64,000 nt of DNA from JBBDSH01 sp040905045 (lineage in GTDB: Bacteria; Pseudomonadota; Gammaproteobacteria; Eutrophobiales; Eutrophobiaceae). Under the pieces are notes generated by a model that was given only the letters and a program-made list of their open reading frames with translations, was not told the origin of the DNA and did not search any database. The position numbers and the translations under genes are program-made. Below, one piece after another: positions 1 to 8,051 of this stretch. The stretch's first letter is position 1. Each line of letters starts with the position of its first letter. The stretch lies in contig JBBDSH010000091.1 of assembly GCA_040905045.1 (NCBI GenBank), positions 16,870-80,869 on the forward strand, in the 5' to 3' direction.

Positions 1-36
1 CAGAACCGGATAGGCAATCAACTGCTTTTCCTGATC

Positions 37-279
37 ATGGATAACAACGACGATGAACGGCTGCTGCAGGCGGAACAGCGTCTGCTGGATGCCTGTCAGG
101 AATTGAATAACATGGCAATCAGAAAGATGCAGAGACAGGGGACCAATCCCATCACCAAGTACAAAACCAGGCTGTCCGTGAAGGAATGCGATCAAACCTC
201 CCGGGATGTCGAACTGCTTTTGAAAAAGCATTACTTCCCCGCCGACCATACCCGGCGGAACGAACAGCCGGCGGAATGA
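37..279 (+). CDS. Small hypothetical protein at window edge, possibly 5'-truncated
   Basis: Not recognised. The reading frame is open from the first base of the window, and the ATG at 37 has no purine-rich ribosome site before it, so this may be the tail of a longer gene that starts outside. The 80 visible residues are highly charged, with a Leu/Gln/Glu-rich amphipathic stretch near residues 8-26, and show no signal peptide or membrane segment. It ends about 40 bases before the hpnL-like gene on the same strand, so it may belong to the same transcript. Nothing in the sequence ties it to hopanoid chemistry and no function is proposed. Confidence 0.5.
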   Translation: MDNNDDERLLQAEQRLLDACQELNNMAIRKMQRQGTNPITKYKTRLSVKECDQTSRDVELLLKKHYFPADHTRRNEQPAE

Positions 280-320
280 TACACTCGTCCCAATAAATCC
301 GTAAGCTGATTAACTCTTCC

Positions 321-1313
321 ATGGCACTACTGACCCGCATCGGCCTGTTGCTCGGGCTTCTGTTGCTGATTGCCCTGATCCTCTGGCAGGGAGCGATGGA
401 GGTATTCCGGCTGCTGATGGATTCCGGCTGGCATCTGTTGTGGCTGCCGCTGGTCTGGCTGCCCTATTTCCTTCCCATCACCGAATCCTGGCGCTATCTG
501 TTCAGGCCGGGTGAGGCCCCGGGCTTCAGGCACGCCCTGCTGGCCACCTGGATAGGCCGGGCCGTCAATAATACCCTGCCCGTAGCCTCCATCGGCGGTG
601 AAGTGGTCAAGGCCCGGCTGCTGACCATATGGGGATACAGCGGCATCCGCGCCAGCAGCTCGGTGATTGTCGATAAGACAGTCCAGGTGATTGCCGTTGT
701 CCTGTGGGGACTGATCGGTGTCATCCTGCTGCTGGCCCTGTCGCTGGACGACAGACTCGCATTATACGCACTGGGCGGCTTCGGTTTCCTGACCCTCAGT
801 GCGGCGGGCCTGTTCTACTTCCAGCGCGCCGGCATGTTCGGTTTTCTCGCGCACCACGGCGGGAAAATGCTGAAGGTGGAAGGCTGGGAGGGTGTTGCCC
901 TGAGTGCCCGGGAAGTGGATGCTAATGTCTACGAATCCTACCTGCGGCACCGGCGTTTCGTGCTTGCCTGCCTGGTAAAGGCCTTCGGACTGGCCCTGCA
1001 AACGGGGGAGGTCTGGCTCGGCTGCTACCTCCTGGGGCACCCGATCAGCATTGTGGAAGCCATTATGCTGAAGAGTCTCACCTCCACCCTGAGCGATATC
1101 GCCTTCATCGTTCCCAATGCCTACGGCATACAGGAAGGCCTGTTTATCGCCCTGGGTTCGCTCATCGGGCTGGATCCGGCCGTGTCCCTGGCCCTTTCCC
1201 TGGCATTGCGAATACGCGATTTGCTCCTGGATCCGGCGGGATTGCTGGCCCTGCATCATTTCGAGAGCCGGCATTTCATTAAACGTAACGGGGCAGCGTC
1301 CGGCGAACCTTGA
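321..1313 (+). CDS. hpnL: HpnL-like integral membrane protein (LPG-synthase TM-region family)
   Basis: A 330-residue polytopic inner-membrane protein with a hydrophobic N-terminus (residues about 7-26), several further membrane segments and a basic C-terminus. The layout and the sequence GRAVNNTLPVASIGGEVVKA (residues 79-98) fit the flippase-like family that includes the membrane half of lysylphosphatidylglycerol synthase and the hopanoid-locus protein HpnL. That family is thought to move or present lipid-linked substrates; the exact substrate of HpnL is not established. The neighbours squalene synthase, hpnG and hpnN support the hopanoid assignment. The ATG at 321 is used; no strong ribosome site is visible. 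The gene is separated from squalene synthase by a 0.8 kb repeat nest. Confidence 0.75.
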   Translation: MALLTRIGLLLGLLLLIALILWQGAMEVFRLLMDSGWHLLWLPLVWLPYFLPITESWRYLFRPGEAPGFRHALLATWIGRAVNNTLPVASIGGEVVKARLLTIWGYSGIRASSSVIVDKTVQVIAVVLWGLIGVILLLALSLDDRLALYALGGFGFLTLSAAGLFYFQRAGMFGFLAHHGGKMLKVEGWEGVALSAREVDANVYESYLRHRRFVLACLVKAFGLALQTGEVWLGCYLLGHPISIVEAIMLKSLTSTLSDIAFIVPNAYGIQEGLFIALGSLIGLDPAVSLALSLALRIRDLLLDPAGLLALHHFESRHFIKRNGAASGEP

Positions 1314-1402
1314 TAGAGTCTGTATAATCAATCTGCTGAATCCGTGTAGAACATGAGGTCATAACGCAGACACGCGGTAAAACCATCCCCCGGATCAAGT
1401 CC

Positions 1403-1634
1403 TGTCTCTTCTACATAAATAACTGGATGCCGGATAGCGCTGAACAGCGCGCTTCCGGCATGACGGCTTCGGGGTGCCGTCATACCGGCCGTCGAGTTTG
1501 GACTTAGCCTGCCCCGGCATGCTGTTAGCCGGGGAGAGCCGGTATCCATAGGTTGTTTCACCATGCAGAGTATTCCATATACATCATTATAAGATTAGAT
1601 TTAATCTGCCTCGGAAAATGTGTAGAAGAGACTG
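1403..1634. mobile_element. MITE-like insertion with IS50-type terminal inverted repeats
   Basis: The left end reads CTGTCTCTTCTACA (1403-1416) and the right end, on the opposite strand, reads CAGTCTCTTCTACA (1634-1621): 13 of 14 positions agree. The flanking 10-mers GGATCAAGTC (1393-1402) and GGATCATGCC (1635-1644) agree at 8 of 10 positions and look like a decayed target-site duplication. The ends resemble the known outer end of IS50/Tn5 (CTGACTCTTATACACAAGT). The 232-base interior has no transposase, so this would be a non-autonomous derivative. It carries a REP-like hairpin at 1428-1462. Confidence 0.55.
1428..1462. repeat. REP-like palindrome, copy 1
   Basis: A hairpin with arms ATGCCGGATAGCGC and GCGCGCTTCCGGCAT. 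Related hairpins with the same ATGCCGG...CCGGCAT or near-identical arms occur at 16491-16523 and 20033-20064. The arms resemble enterobacterial REP sequences, which also carry a TTATCCGGC-type arm. All three copies are intergenic. Confidence 0.6.
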
Positions 1635-1811
1635 GGATCATGCCTGCCCCGGCCAACGAGCCGGGGTCCGGGGCAGGCTCTGTAGCTCGAATGCGGCATC
1701 CGGCCCGCTCGGTCTGCTTATATTTCCTCGGGCTGTACACGGATTCAGAAGAGCTATATAGGGCATAGTTAGTTTTACTGCGAATACGGATTTGTCATAA
1801 TCCTTGCTGCA

Positions 1812-2073
1812 AGCCCGCATATTGCACGAGGGATCGCGGATGCTCGCGCCGCTCGCAGCGTGATCCGGCGCCGCTATGGAACTCAAGTCGTAGCAGGAAC
1901 TACGACATGAGTGAAGAGCAAGCCGGGCGCGCGAGAGCCAGCGAGCGCCGCGATAGCGAGAAGTGGAGTGGGACGAATTGTACTTGAATACCTTCTGCTG
2001 GATAGCGACCGAAGTTTATGATTAAGCAAGTTTTTTATCTCCACTTCGCGCGCCCTCGTGCAATATGCGGGCT
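1812..2073. repeat. 262-base element with perfect 21-base terminal inverted repeats
   Basis: Bases 1812-1832 (beginning AGCCCGCATATTGCACG) are the exact reverse complement of 2053-2073. The interior contains further smaller inverted repeats and no gene. The right arm ends 18 bases before the squalene synthase start, so this element now forms the immediate upstream region of that gene. The end sequence CAATATGCGGGCTAA recurs at about 63513-63527, next to another inverted-repeat element, which suggests that arm ends belong to a family. Confidence 0.7.
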
Positions 2074-2091
2074 AACCCGTACGGAAAAATA

Positions 2092-3159
2092 ATGAACCAG
2101 ATACAAACAAACACGGCCGCGGAAGATGACCTGGCCTACCAGAATAAGAGCCTGCAGGGTGTCTCAAGGACCTTCGCCCTGACCATCCCGCAGCTTCCCG
2201 ATTCTCTCGTCCATGTGGTCGGCAACGCCTACCTGCTTTGCCGCATTATCGATACCATCGAGGACGACAAGCATTTACCCATTAATGAGAAGCGCGCTTT
2301 CGCGGAACAGTTCAGCGGAGTTGTCGCCGGCCGTGACAATGCGGAGGAATTCGCCGGCAAACTCGCACCGCTGTTGTCGGAATCCGCTACAAATGATGAA
2401 AGGGATCTGATCGAGCATACGCCGACGGTTATTCGCATAACCCACGGTTTCAATGCACGCCAGCGCGCGGCCCTGGAGCGCTGTGTCGCCATCATGGGCG
2501 ACGGCATGGTGAAATACCAGGAAAGCGATGTCCGTTTTGGTCTGCCGGATCTGCCGGCCATGGACGACTACTGCTATTACGTGGCCGGTGTGGTCGGTGA
2601 AATGCTGACCGAGTTGTTCTGCGATTACTCACAGGACATTGACGGGCACAGGAATGAATTGATGCGTCTGGCCGTCTCCTTCGGCCAGGGCCTGCAAATG
2701 ACCAATATATTAAAGGACATCTGGGACGACCGGGAACGCGGCATGTGCTGGCTGCCGCAGGATATATTTCAACAATACGGCGCCGATCTGCGTGATGTTT
2801 CACCGGAGAATATCACACCGGAATTCCAGCAGGCGCTGGGGCACTTGATCGGGGTGGCCCATGCCCATCTGGACAACGCCCTGACCTACACATTAATGAT
2901 CCCCGCCGGGGAAACCGGTATCCGCCGCTTCTGTCTCTGGGCGCTGGGCATGGCCGTGCTCAATCTGCGCAAGATCAACAATCACAGGGATTATACCGCC
3001 GGCCGCCAGGTCAAGATTTCACGTCGCAGCGTCAAGGGCACGATTTTCATGACCAATCTGCTGACGCGGCATGATGCCGCCCTGCGCCGGCTGTTCGCTC
3101 TCACCGCCCGGGGCCTGCCGCTGCAAAGCCTGTCGCGGGATTCCGATACCACCAACTGA
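2092..3159 (+). CDS. Squalene synthase (farnesyl-diphosphate farnesyltransferase)
   Basis: Condenses two farnesyl diphosphates to squalene, the precursor of hopanoids. It is a 355-residue member of the squalene/phytoene synthase family. Both Asp-rich, Mg-diphosphate-binding motifs are visible: DTIED at residues 54-58 and DIWDD at 209-213, within QMTNILKDIWDDRERGMCW. The length is closer to the single-enzyme, eukaryote-like squalene synthases than to the shorter HpnC/HpnD pair, and no HpnC, HpnD or HpnE is visible here. The ATG at 2092 is preferred over an in-frame ATG at 2065 because the latter lies inside the arm of a repeat. hpnG follows after 13 bases, probably in one transcript. Confidence 0.9.
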   Translation: MNQIQTNTAAEDDLAYQNKSLQGVSRTFALTIPQLPDSLVHVVGNAYLLCRIIDTIEDDKHLPINEKRAFAEQFSGVVAGRDNAEEFAGKLAPLLSESATNDERDLIEHTPTVIRITHGFNARQRAALERCVAIMGDGMVKYQESDVRFGLPDLPAMDDYCYYVAGVVGEMLTELFCDYSQDIDGHRNELMRLAVSFGQGLQMTNILKDIWDDRERGMCWLPQDIFQQYGADLRDVSPENITPEFQQALGHLIGVAHAHLDNALTYTLMIPAGETGIRRFCLWALGMAVLNLRKINNHRDYTAGRQVKISRRSVKGTIFMTNLLTRHDAALRRLFALTARGLPLQSLSRDSDTTN

Positions 3160-3172
3160 CAGTCGAGTTCCA

Positions 3173-3883
3173 TTGAAACGGCTCGGCATTCTCACTGCAC
3201 TGATACCGGAGGCCGTCTGCCTGGTGGAAAAGCCGATGACCGATCAGGTAATACAGTTATCGGACGGGATCATGCTCTATGTCTGCGGCATGGGGGCGGA
3301 GCGGGCCCGGCAGGGTGTTGCCCGGTTGCTTGAAGACGGCGCCGACTCACTCATGAGCGTGGGCACCGCCGGGGGACTGGATACGGCGCTGAACCCCGGC
3401 GATGTTCTGCTGCCGGAACACATTCTTCAGAGCGACGGCCGTCGCATGGCGGTTCATGGGCGCTGGCGCGATGCTGCAGTGACGGCATTAACCGGAGCAG
3501 AGGTTCCCGTCCACGGCGGCGATCTGTTACAGGTAAATGAAGTCATCCGGAACGCGGAGGAAAAACGGAAGTCGCATGCGCAAACCGGGGCTGTGGCGGT
3601 GGACATGGAAAGCTTTGTGGTGGCGGAGGAAGCAAACCGGTACGGCATCCCCGCCCTGGTTATTCGTGTTATTGTTGACACTGCCGATATGGTGGTACCG
3701 GATGCTGTCCTGAATTACAGCGATGTTTACGGCCGGCCGCGGATCATGGGTCTGGCGGGTTCATTATTCCTGCGGCCGCGGCAAATTGTGCAATTGTTGC
3801 ATCTGGCCCGCTGTTTTCGTACAGCGGCCGGACGCCTGCAACAGGTGGGCAAGGAACTGCACCGGCTCGTCCCGCCGGCTTGA
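3173..3883 (+). CDS. hpnG: HpnG: hopanoid-associated phosphorylase/nucleosidase
   Basis: A member of the purine-nucleoside-phosphorylase superfamily. In hopanoid producers HpnG removes adenine from adenosylhopane on the way to extended bacteriohopanepolyols. The N-terminus LKRLGILTALIPEA, the mid-region SVGTAGGL and the motif AVDMESFVVAEEANRYG are typical of this fold; the VDMES stretch contributes to ribose binding. I use the TTG at 3173, which puts the first beta strand at the N-terminus as in relatives and lies 13 bases after the squalene synthase stop. An internal ATG at 3236 would delete that strand. The length, 236 residues, is normal. Confidence 0.85.
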   Translation: MKRLGILTALIPEAVCLVEKPMTDQVIQLSDGIMLYVCGMGAERARQGVARLLEDGADSLMSVGTAGGLDTALNPGDVLLPEHILQSDGRRMAVHGRWRDAAVTALTGAEVPVHGGDLLQVNEVIRNAEEKRKSHAQTGAVAVDMESFVVAEEANRYGIPALVIRVIVDTADMVVPDAVLNYSDVYGRPRIMGLAGSLFLRPRQIVQLLHLARCFRTAAGRLQQVGKELHRLVPPA

Positions 3884-3983
3884 CGTACATCAAAGGGGTT
3901 GAAAATCCATCTTGTCATCACCAGACCGCTGGTTTATAAGAACGGCCGGTATTCATGGTTCCGGAAAGGAGTGAGATAACAAC

Positions 3984-4727
3984 ATGTTGACTGAAGAACA
4001 GAAACAGGATTTTGAACGCGACGGCTTTATTGTCATCCGCGGCCTGTTCGACGAATCCGAAATGCAACGAATCACCGAGTGGACAGATGAAGTAACATCC
4101 TGGCCCGAAGTCCCCGGAAAATACATGATGTATTTCGAAACGAGCCGGCTGCAACCGGAACAGCGCATCCTCAACCGCATGGAGGATGTGGAACCCTATC
4201 ACAGGGAGTTCAGCGATCTCTTCCAGGGTGAAAAGCTGCAGGGCATCGTCGGCGAGCTGTTCGGCGAACCCGCCGTGCTGTACAAGGACAAGATCAATTT
4301 CAAGATGCCGGGTGGCGACGGCTTCAAGGCGCACCAGGACGTCCAGGCCGGCTGGGATACCTACGCCGATCTGCACATTACCGCCCTGGTCAGCATCGAT
4401 GCCTCCACACCGGAAAACGGTTGTCTGGAGATGGCCGCGGGTCATCATCGCGCCGGCCTCATAGGCGACAAATGGAAACCGCTGGATGAAGACGCCCTGG
4501 TATACACGCCCGTCCCGACCGCGCCCGGCGACGCGGTGTTTTTCGATTCCTACGCCCCGCATCGTTCCAAACCCAACCTTACCGACATGCCGCGCCGTGT
4601 TCTGTACGTTACCTATAACCGGGCCTCGGAAGGCGATCACCGCCGTCAGTACTATATCGACAAACGCAAAAACTACCCGCCTGATTGCGAACGCGAGGAA
4701 GGCAGGGAATACGTTTTCCGCGTATAA
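3984..4727 (+). CDS. Phytanoyl-CoA dioxygenase (PhyH) family oxygenase
   Basis: A 247-residue 2-oxoglutarate/Fe(II)-dependent oxygenase of the PhyH family. The metal triad is visible as H-x-D in FKAHQDVQAGWD (about residues 113-124) and the distal His in DSYAPHRSKPN (about 188-198). The Arg in the following MPRRVLYVTYNRAS strand is the likely 2-oxoglutarate contact. The start ATG at 3984 follows the ribosome site AAGGAG. The substrate is unknown. Its position between hpnG and hpnN makes a hopanoid or isoprenoid substrate conceivable, but PhyH proteins act on very varied substrates, so this is inference only. Confidence 0.85.
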   Translation: MLTEEQKQDFERDGFIVIRGLFDESEMQRITEWTDEVTSWPEVPGKYMMYFETSRLQPEQRILNRMEDVEPYHREFSDLFQGEKLQGIVGELFGEPAVLYKDKINFKMPGGDGFKAHQDVQAGWDTYADLHITALVSIDASTPENGCLEMAAGHHRAGLIGDKWKPLDEDALVYTPVPTAPGDAVFFDSYAPHRSKPNLTDMPRRVLYVTYNRASEGDHRRQYYIDKRKNYPPDCEREEGREYVFRV

Positions 4728-4890
4728 TCAACCCATCCCGGATAAAACCAACCGGACAAATCCTGGTCTCACCCGGGGAGGCCGGACACCGGCGTCCCGC
4801 CGTTACAATGGGTTTAATCAGTAATTCGTATAATCCATGTCCTGAACGTATTCGACGGACAGCAGAATAATCAAAAACCAGTTCTTCAAG

Positions 4891-7518
4891 ATGCGTTTAC
4901 TCAGGAAAACCGGCCTGCAGCTGCTTAAAAACTGGATCGACCTGGTACAGAAGTACCGGGTCGCGGTCATTCTTGTCGCCGTAATATCGGCGGTGTCCGC
5001 CTTCCATTATACCGTCAATAACATCGGTATGGATTCGGATACCAAGGATCTGCTGTCGGAAGATCTGCAATGGCAGAAACTGGACCGGGCCTACGAACGG
5101 CATTTTCCCCAATACCTGGATAATGTCCTGGTCGTCGTCGAAGCCGACACGCCGGATCAGGCCATGGACGCGGCACGCGCCCTGTATGATGAATTCGGCC
5201 GGGGAGAGGATAGCATCTCCGGCGTCTATTACCCCTATGCCCTGGAAATCATCCGGCAGTCCTCGCTGCTGTTCCTGAACACCGGCGAACTGCAGGATCT
5301 TGCCGATAATCTCGCCGCTATACAGCCGTTTCTCTCCAAGCTGACTGAAGATCAGACCCTGCGCGGGCTTTTCGACATGCTGTCGGATGCCATCGACGCC
5401 ATGGAAGACGGTGAAGAGATCGATATCGAGCCTCTGTTGCGGCAGATTAATACCGCGATCACAAGCGTCGAGGACAACAAGCCGTTTCGTGTTTCCTGGC
5501 AGCACCTCATGCGCGGTGAGGAAACAGAAAAGGATGTTTACCGTGAATATATCGTCCTGCAACCTGAACTCAACTACAGCAAACTGTTCCCCGTCGCGAC
5601 GGCCATCGAAAAAATCCGTGAGCGGATCAAGCAGGCGCATCTGTCCGGGATCGGCGCCCGGGTTAATCTGACCGGCAGCGCCATGCTGGCGCATGAGGAA
5701 ATGAAAAGCGTTACCCGTGGAACCGGTATCGCATTGGGACTGGCACTGCTGGTCGTCACGGTCATCATGTGGCTGGGCCTGGGTTCGGTGCGTCTGGTTA
5801 TAGCCAGCCTGCTGACCCTGATTACGGGGTTGATATTCACCGCCGGTTTCGCCACCGCGGCCATCGGCAACCTGAATCTCATTTCGGTCGCCTTCGCGGT
5901 GCTGTACATCGGCCTGGGCGTGGATTTCGCCATCCACTATTGCCTGCGCTACCGGGAGCTGCTGGCCAATGACATGGACAAGCACGACGCCATCGACGAG
6001 TCTTCCCTGAACACCGGCCGATCGCTGTTCCTCTGCACCATGACAACGGCCATCGGTTTTTTCGCCTTTGTTCCCACCGACTACGACGGCGTCGCGGAAC
6101 TGGGCCTGATCTCCGGCGTCGGCATGTTCATCAGCCTGATCGTCACCATGACGCTGCTGCCGGCGCTGCTCAGCCTGCTGCCCCTGAAAAAACCGGTTCA
6201 AATGCGATCCCCGGGTCTGCCGTTACCGCGCCGGATCGGGGCCTTCCCCCTGACCCACGCCCGCAGCGTGCGCTGGACGGCACTGCTGCTGAGTGTCCTG
6301 GCCCTCGCCGCCGCCACCCAGATCCGGTTTGATTACAACACGCTGAATCTGCAGAACGCCGACAATGAATCCGTCATTACCTTCAAATCCCTGCTCTCGG
6401 ATCCGGATACCTCGCCCTGGCGCGGGGTCATCGTGGCGCAAGGCCGGGATGATGCTCAACGAACCATGACACAACTGGAAGCACTGCCGGTGGTCGAGGA
6501 TGTCATCTGGCTGGAGGACTTTATCCCCGGCAACCAGCCGGAAAAACTGGCCATTATAGAGGAAATGAATCTGCTTCTGTTCGGCCTGCCGCAGCCCGGT
6601 GAGGTATCCTCGAACATTACCACCGGTGAACAATACGACGCGGTCCGGGAATTCAATGACAGACTCGGGCAGACGCCGTTGCTGGAAACCGAACCGGTCA
6701 TGAACCGGCTGCATCGGGATCTGTCCGCGTACGTGGACAATCTCGAACAGATGGGAGCCGACGAGCGGGCACGCTCGCTGGAGACATTATCGGAAAGTAT
6801 CCTGGCCTCCCTGCCCGGGCGTCTGCAGACCCTGCGGGAATCCCTGCAGGCCGTTGCCGTTTCCGTCGAGGATCTGCCGCAACAAATTGTCCGCCGCTGG
6901 CGCAGCGACGAGGACGGTTATCTGCTTGAAATCATGCCGGTGGAAAACCTGATGGACAACGGCGCCATGCGCCGGTTCGTAAAAGAGATCCAGAAGCGGG
7001 ACGAACGCCTCATCGGTGCGCCCGTGGTGACACTGGAGGCCAGTGACGCGGTGGTCGGTGCCTTTGCACAGGCTTTTCTGTACGCTTTTGCGGTGATCGC
7101 GCTGTTTCTGTTTATCGTACTTAAACACAAGCGTGATGCGATTTACATATTGACACCACTGACTATGGCCGCCGTCTTCACCGCATCGGCTACCGTGTTG
7201 CTGGACATGCCGTTCAACTTCGCCAACATTATCGCCCTGCCGTTGCTGCTGGGGATCGGCGTCGACAGCGGCATCCATATTCTGCATCGTTACCGCACCG
7301 CGCTGCCGGCGCACAAAAATATACTGGCCACCAGTACCGCACGGGCGGTGGTGGTCAGCGCCCTGACCACCATGGGCAGTATCGGCAACCTGGCCTTTTC
7401 GCACCATACCGGTACCGCCAGCATGGGCAAACTGCTGACCCTGGGGATAGCCGTGACACTGATTTGCATGCTGATAATATTGCCGAGTCTGCTGGCCCGG
7501 GAGAACAGGAGTCAGTAA
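4891..7518 (+). CDS. hpnN: HpnN: hopanoid-associated RND family transporter
   Basis: An 875-residue RND/MMPL-type transporter. HpnN proteins are linked to hopanoid transport to the outer membrane. The N-terminus has a transmembrane helix (about residues 23-40) followed by a large periplasmic domain. A first membrane bundle carries GLGVDFAIHY near residue 341 and a second repeat carries GIGVDSGIHILHRYR near residue 787; these are the GxxxD-type motifs of RND helix 4 and its counterpart. A second large loop lies at about 480-710. The gene starts 163 bases after the PhyH gene; the start ATG has only a weak ribosome site. It ends the plus-strand hopanoid block. Confidence 0.88.
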   Translation: MRLLRKTGLQLLKNWIDLVQKYRVAVILVAVISAVSAFHYTVNNIGMDSDTKDLLSEDLQWQKLDRAYERHFPQYLDNVLVVVEADTPDQAMDAARALYDEFGRGEDSISGVYYPYALEIIRQSSLLFLNTGELQDLADNLAAIQPFLSKLTEDQTLRGLFDMLSDAIDAMEDGEEIDIEPLLRQINTAITSVEDNKPFRVSWQHLMRGEETEKDVYREYIVLQPELNYSKLFPVATAIEKIRERIKQAHLSGIGARVNLTGSAMLAHEEMKSVTRGTGIALGLALLVVTVIMWLGLGSVRLVIASLLTLITGLIFTAGFATAAIGNLNLISVAFAVLYIGLGVDFAIHYCLRYRELLANDMDKHDAIDESSLNTGRSLFLCTMTTAIGFFAFVPTDYDGVAELGLISGVGMFISLIVTMTLLPALLSLLPLKKPVQMRSPGLPLPRRIGAFPLTHARSVRWTALLLSVLALAAATQIRFDYNTLNLQNADNESVITFKSLLSDPDTSPWRGVIVAQGRDDAQRTMTQLEALPVVEDVIWLEDFIPGNQPEKLAIIEEMNLLLFGLPQPGEVSSNITTGEQYDAVREFNDRLGQTPLLETEPVMNRLHRDLSAYVDNLEQMGADERARSLETLSESILASLPGRLQTLRESLQAVAVSVEDLPQQIVRRWRSDEDGYLLEIMPVENLMDNGAMRRFVKEIQKRDERLIGAPVVTLEASDAVVGAFAQAFLYAFAVIALFLFIVLKHKRDAIYILTPLTMAAVFTASATVLLDMPFNFANIIALPLLLGIGVDSGIHILHRYRTALPAHKNILATSTARAVVVSALTTMGSIGNLAFSHHTGTASMGKLLTLGIAVTLICMLIILPSLLARENRSQ

Positions 7519-7808
7519 TCGGGAGTTGGGAGGTGAGAACAAACTGCGAAGAAGTGCCGCTCCCTGGCACGAAACTCTTCCTTGAAACGGCGCGGGGAGA
7601 GACGTCCTGTCAGCATGTCATCCATAAGCTACTTCCCTTTATCCCCGCCATCGACTATAGGCCCGACCGCAACCGCTGACTATCCCCTCATGGGGGTATA
7701 ACCCCTATCCCCTATTCCGGGTATCAGGACTGATTGTTTCTTTGCTGAACATACAGATACAGGAATCAACAGCGTGAAAACAGTCAGTAAAGTTTTTTAT
7801 TTTTCAGC
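7519..7808. other. Intergenic DNA between convergent hpnN and phaC, first part
   Basis: No gene found. The first bases after the hpnN stop include a GGGAGTTGGGAGGTGAG stretch resembling the heptamer arrays seen further on. Around 7684-7710 there is a C-rich palindromic run, CCCCTCATGGGGGTATAACCCC, which could act as a terminator-like structure but lacks a T-run. Nothing else stands out. Confidence 0.4.
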
Positions 7809-7992
7809 AGAATTTGTGGGTATCGGAAGGGCAATAGTTAATCTCGCCAAGCACGCCAAGAGCGCAAAGAGTTTTACTGTTCACTCAATCAACCCATTGA
7901 CGGTGCGAATGATCCCGTCCTTAGAGACTATTCCCTTGGCGTTCTTGGCGTTCCTGGATCGGAGTCCAGGACAGGCTTTGCGAGAGTCCTTT
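7809..7992. repeat. Dispersed GGCGAGAT repeat, copy A (with REP-like core)
   Basis: This copy starts with AATTTGTGGGTATCGGAAGG, matches copies B (10225-10370) and C (24739-24860), and continues into TCTCGCCAAGCACGCCAAG. A partly inverted second half contains CTTGGCGTTCTTGGCG. The REP-like core CCTGGATCGGAGTCCAGGACAGG (7962-7984) is nested in the right half. The open frame 7774-8121 reads through this repeat and is not considered a gene. Confidence 0.65.
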
Positions 7993-8051
7993 GAAAAATT
8001 ATCCCGGAATATTGTGCTCGATCTCAAGGCCCACGGGCTCAAAAATCCGCC

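Larger units (their letters stand above)
1314..2091. repeat. Repeat-filled intergenic region between hpnL-like gene and squalene synthase
   Basis: This 778-base gap contains no convincing gene. It holds a composite palindromic element related to the one at 63534-63688: bases 1371-1402 and 1650-1700 match parts of that copy, including the GGATCAAGTC core and the stretch GTAGCTCGAATGCGGCATCC. The element is interrupted by a short insertion (1403-1634) with its own terminal inverted repeats, and is followed by a separate 262-base inverted-repeat element (1812-2073). Short open frames here (for example 1553-1768 and 1638-1886) merely read through the palindromes. Confidence 0.75.

Noticed and set aside
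1553..1886. Short open frames in the repeat nest
   Set aside because: They are produced by palindromic repeats and resemble no protein; a similar peptide appears at 63137-63625 only because the repeat is shared.
4897..6201. 434-codon minus-strand frame opposite hpnN
   Set aside because: Low-complexity Gln/His/Asp-rich translation, the antisense of RND transporter codons.
7684..7710. C-rich palindrome after hpnN as a terminator
   Set aside because: No T-run follows on either strand, so it is not called.
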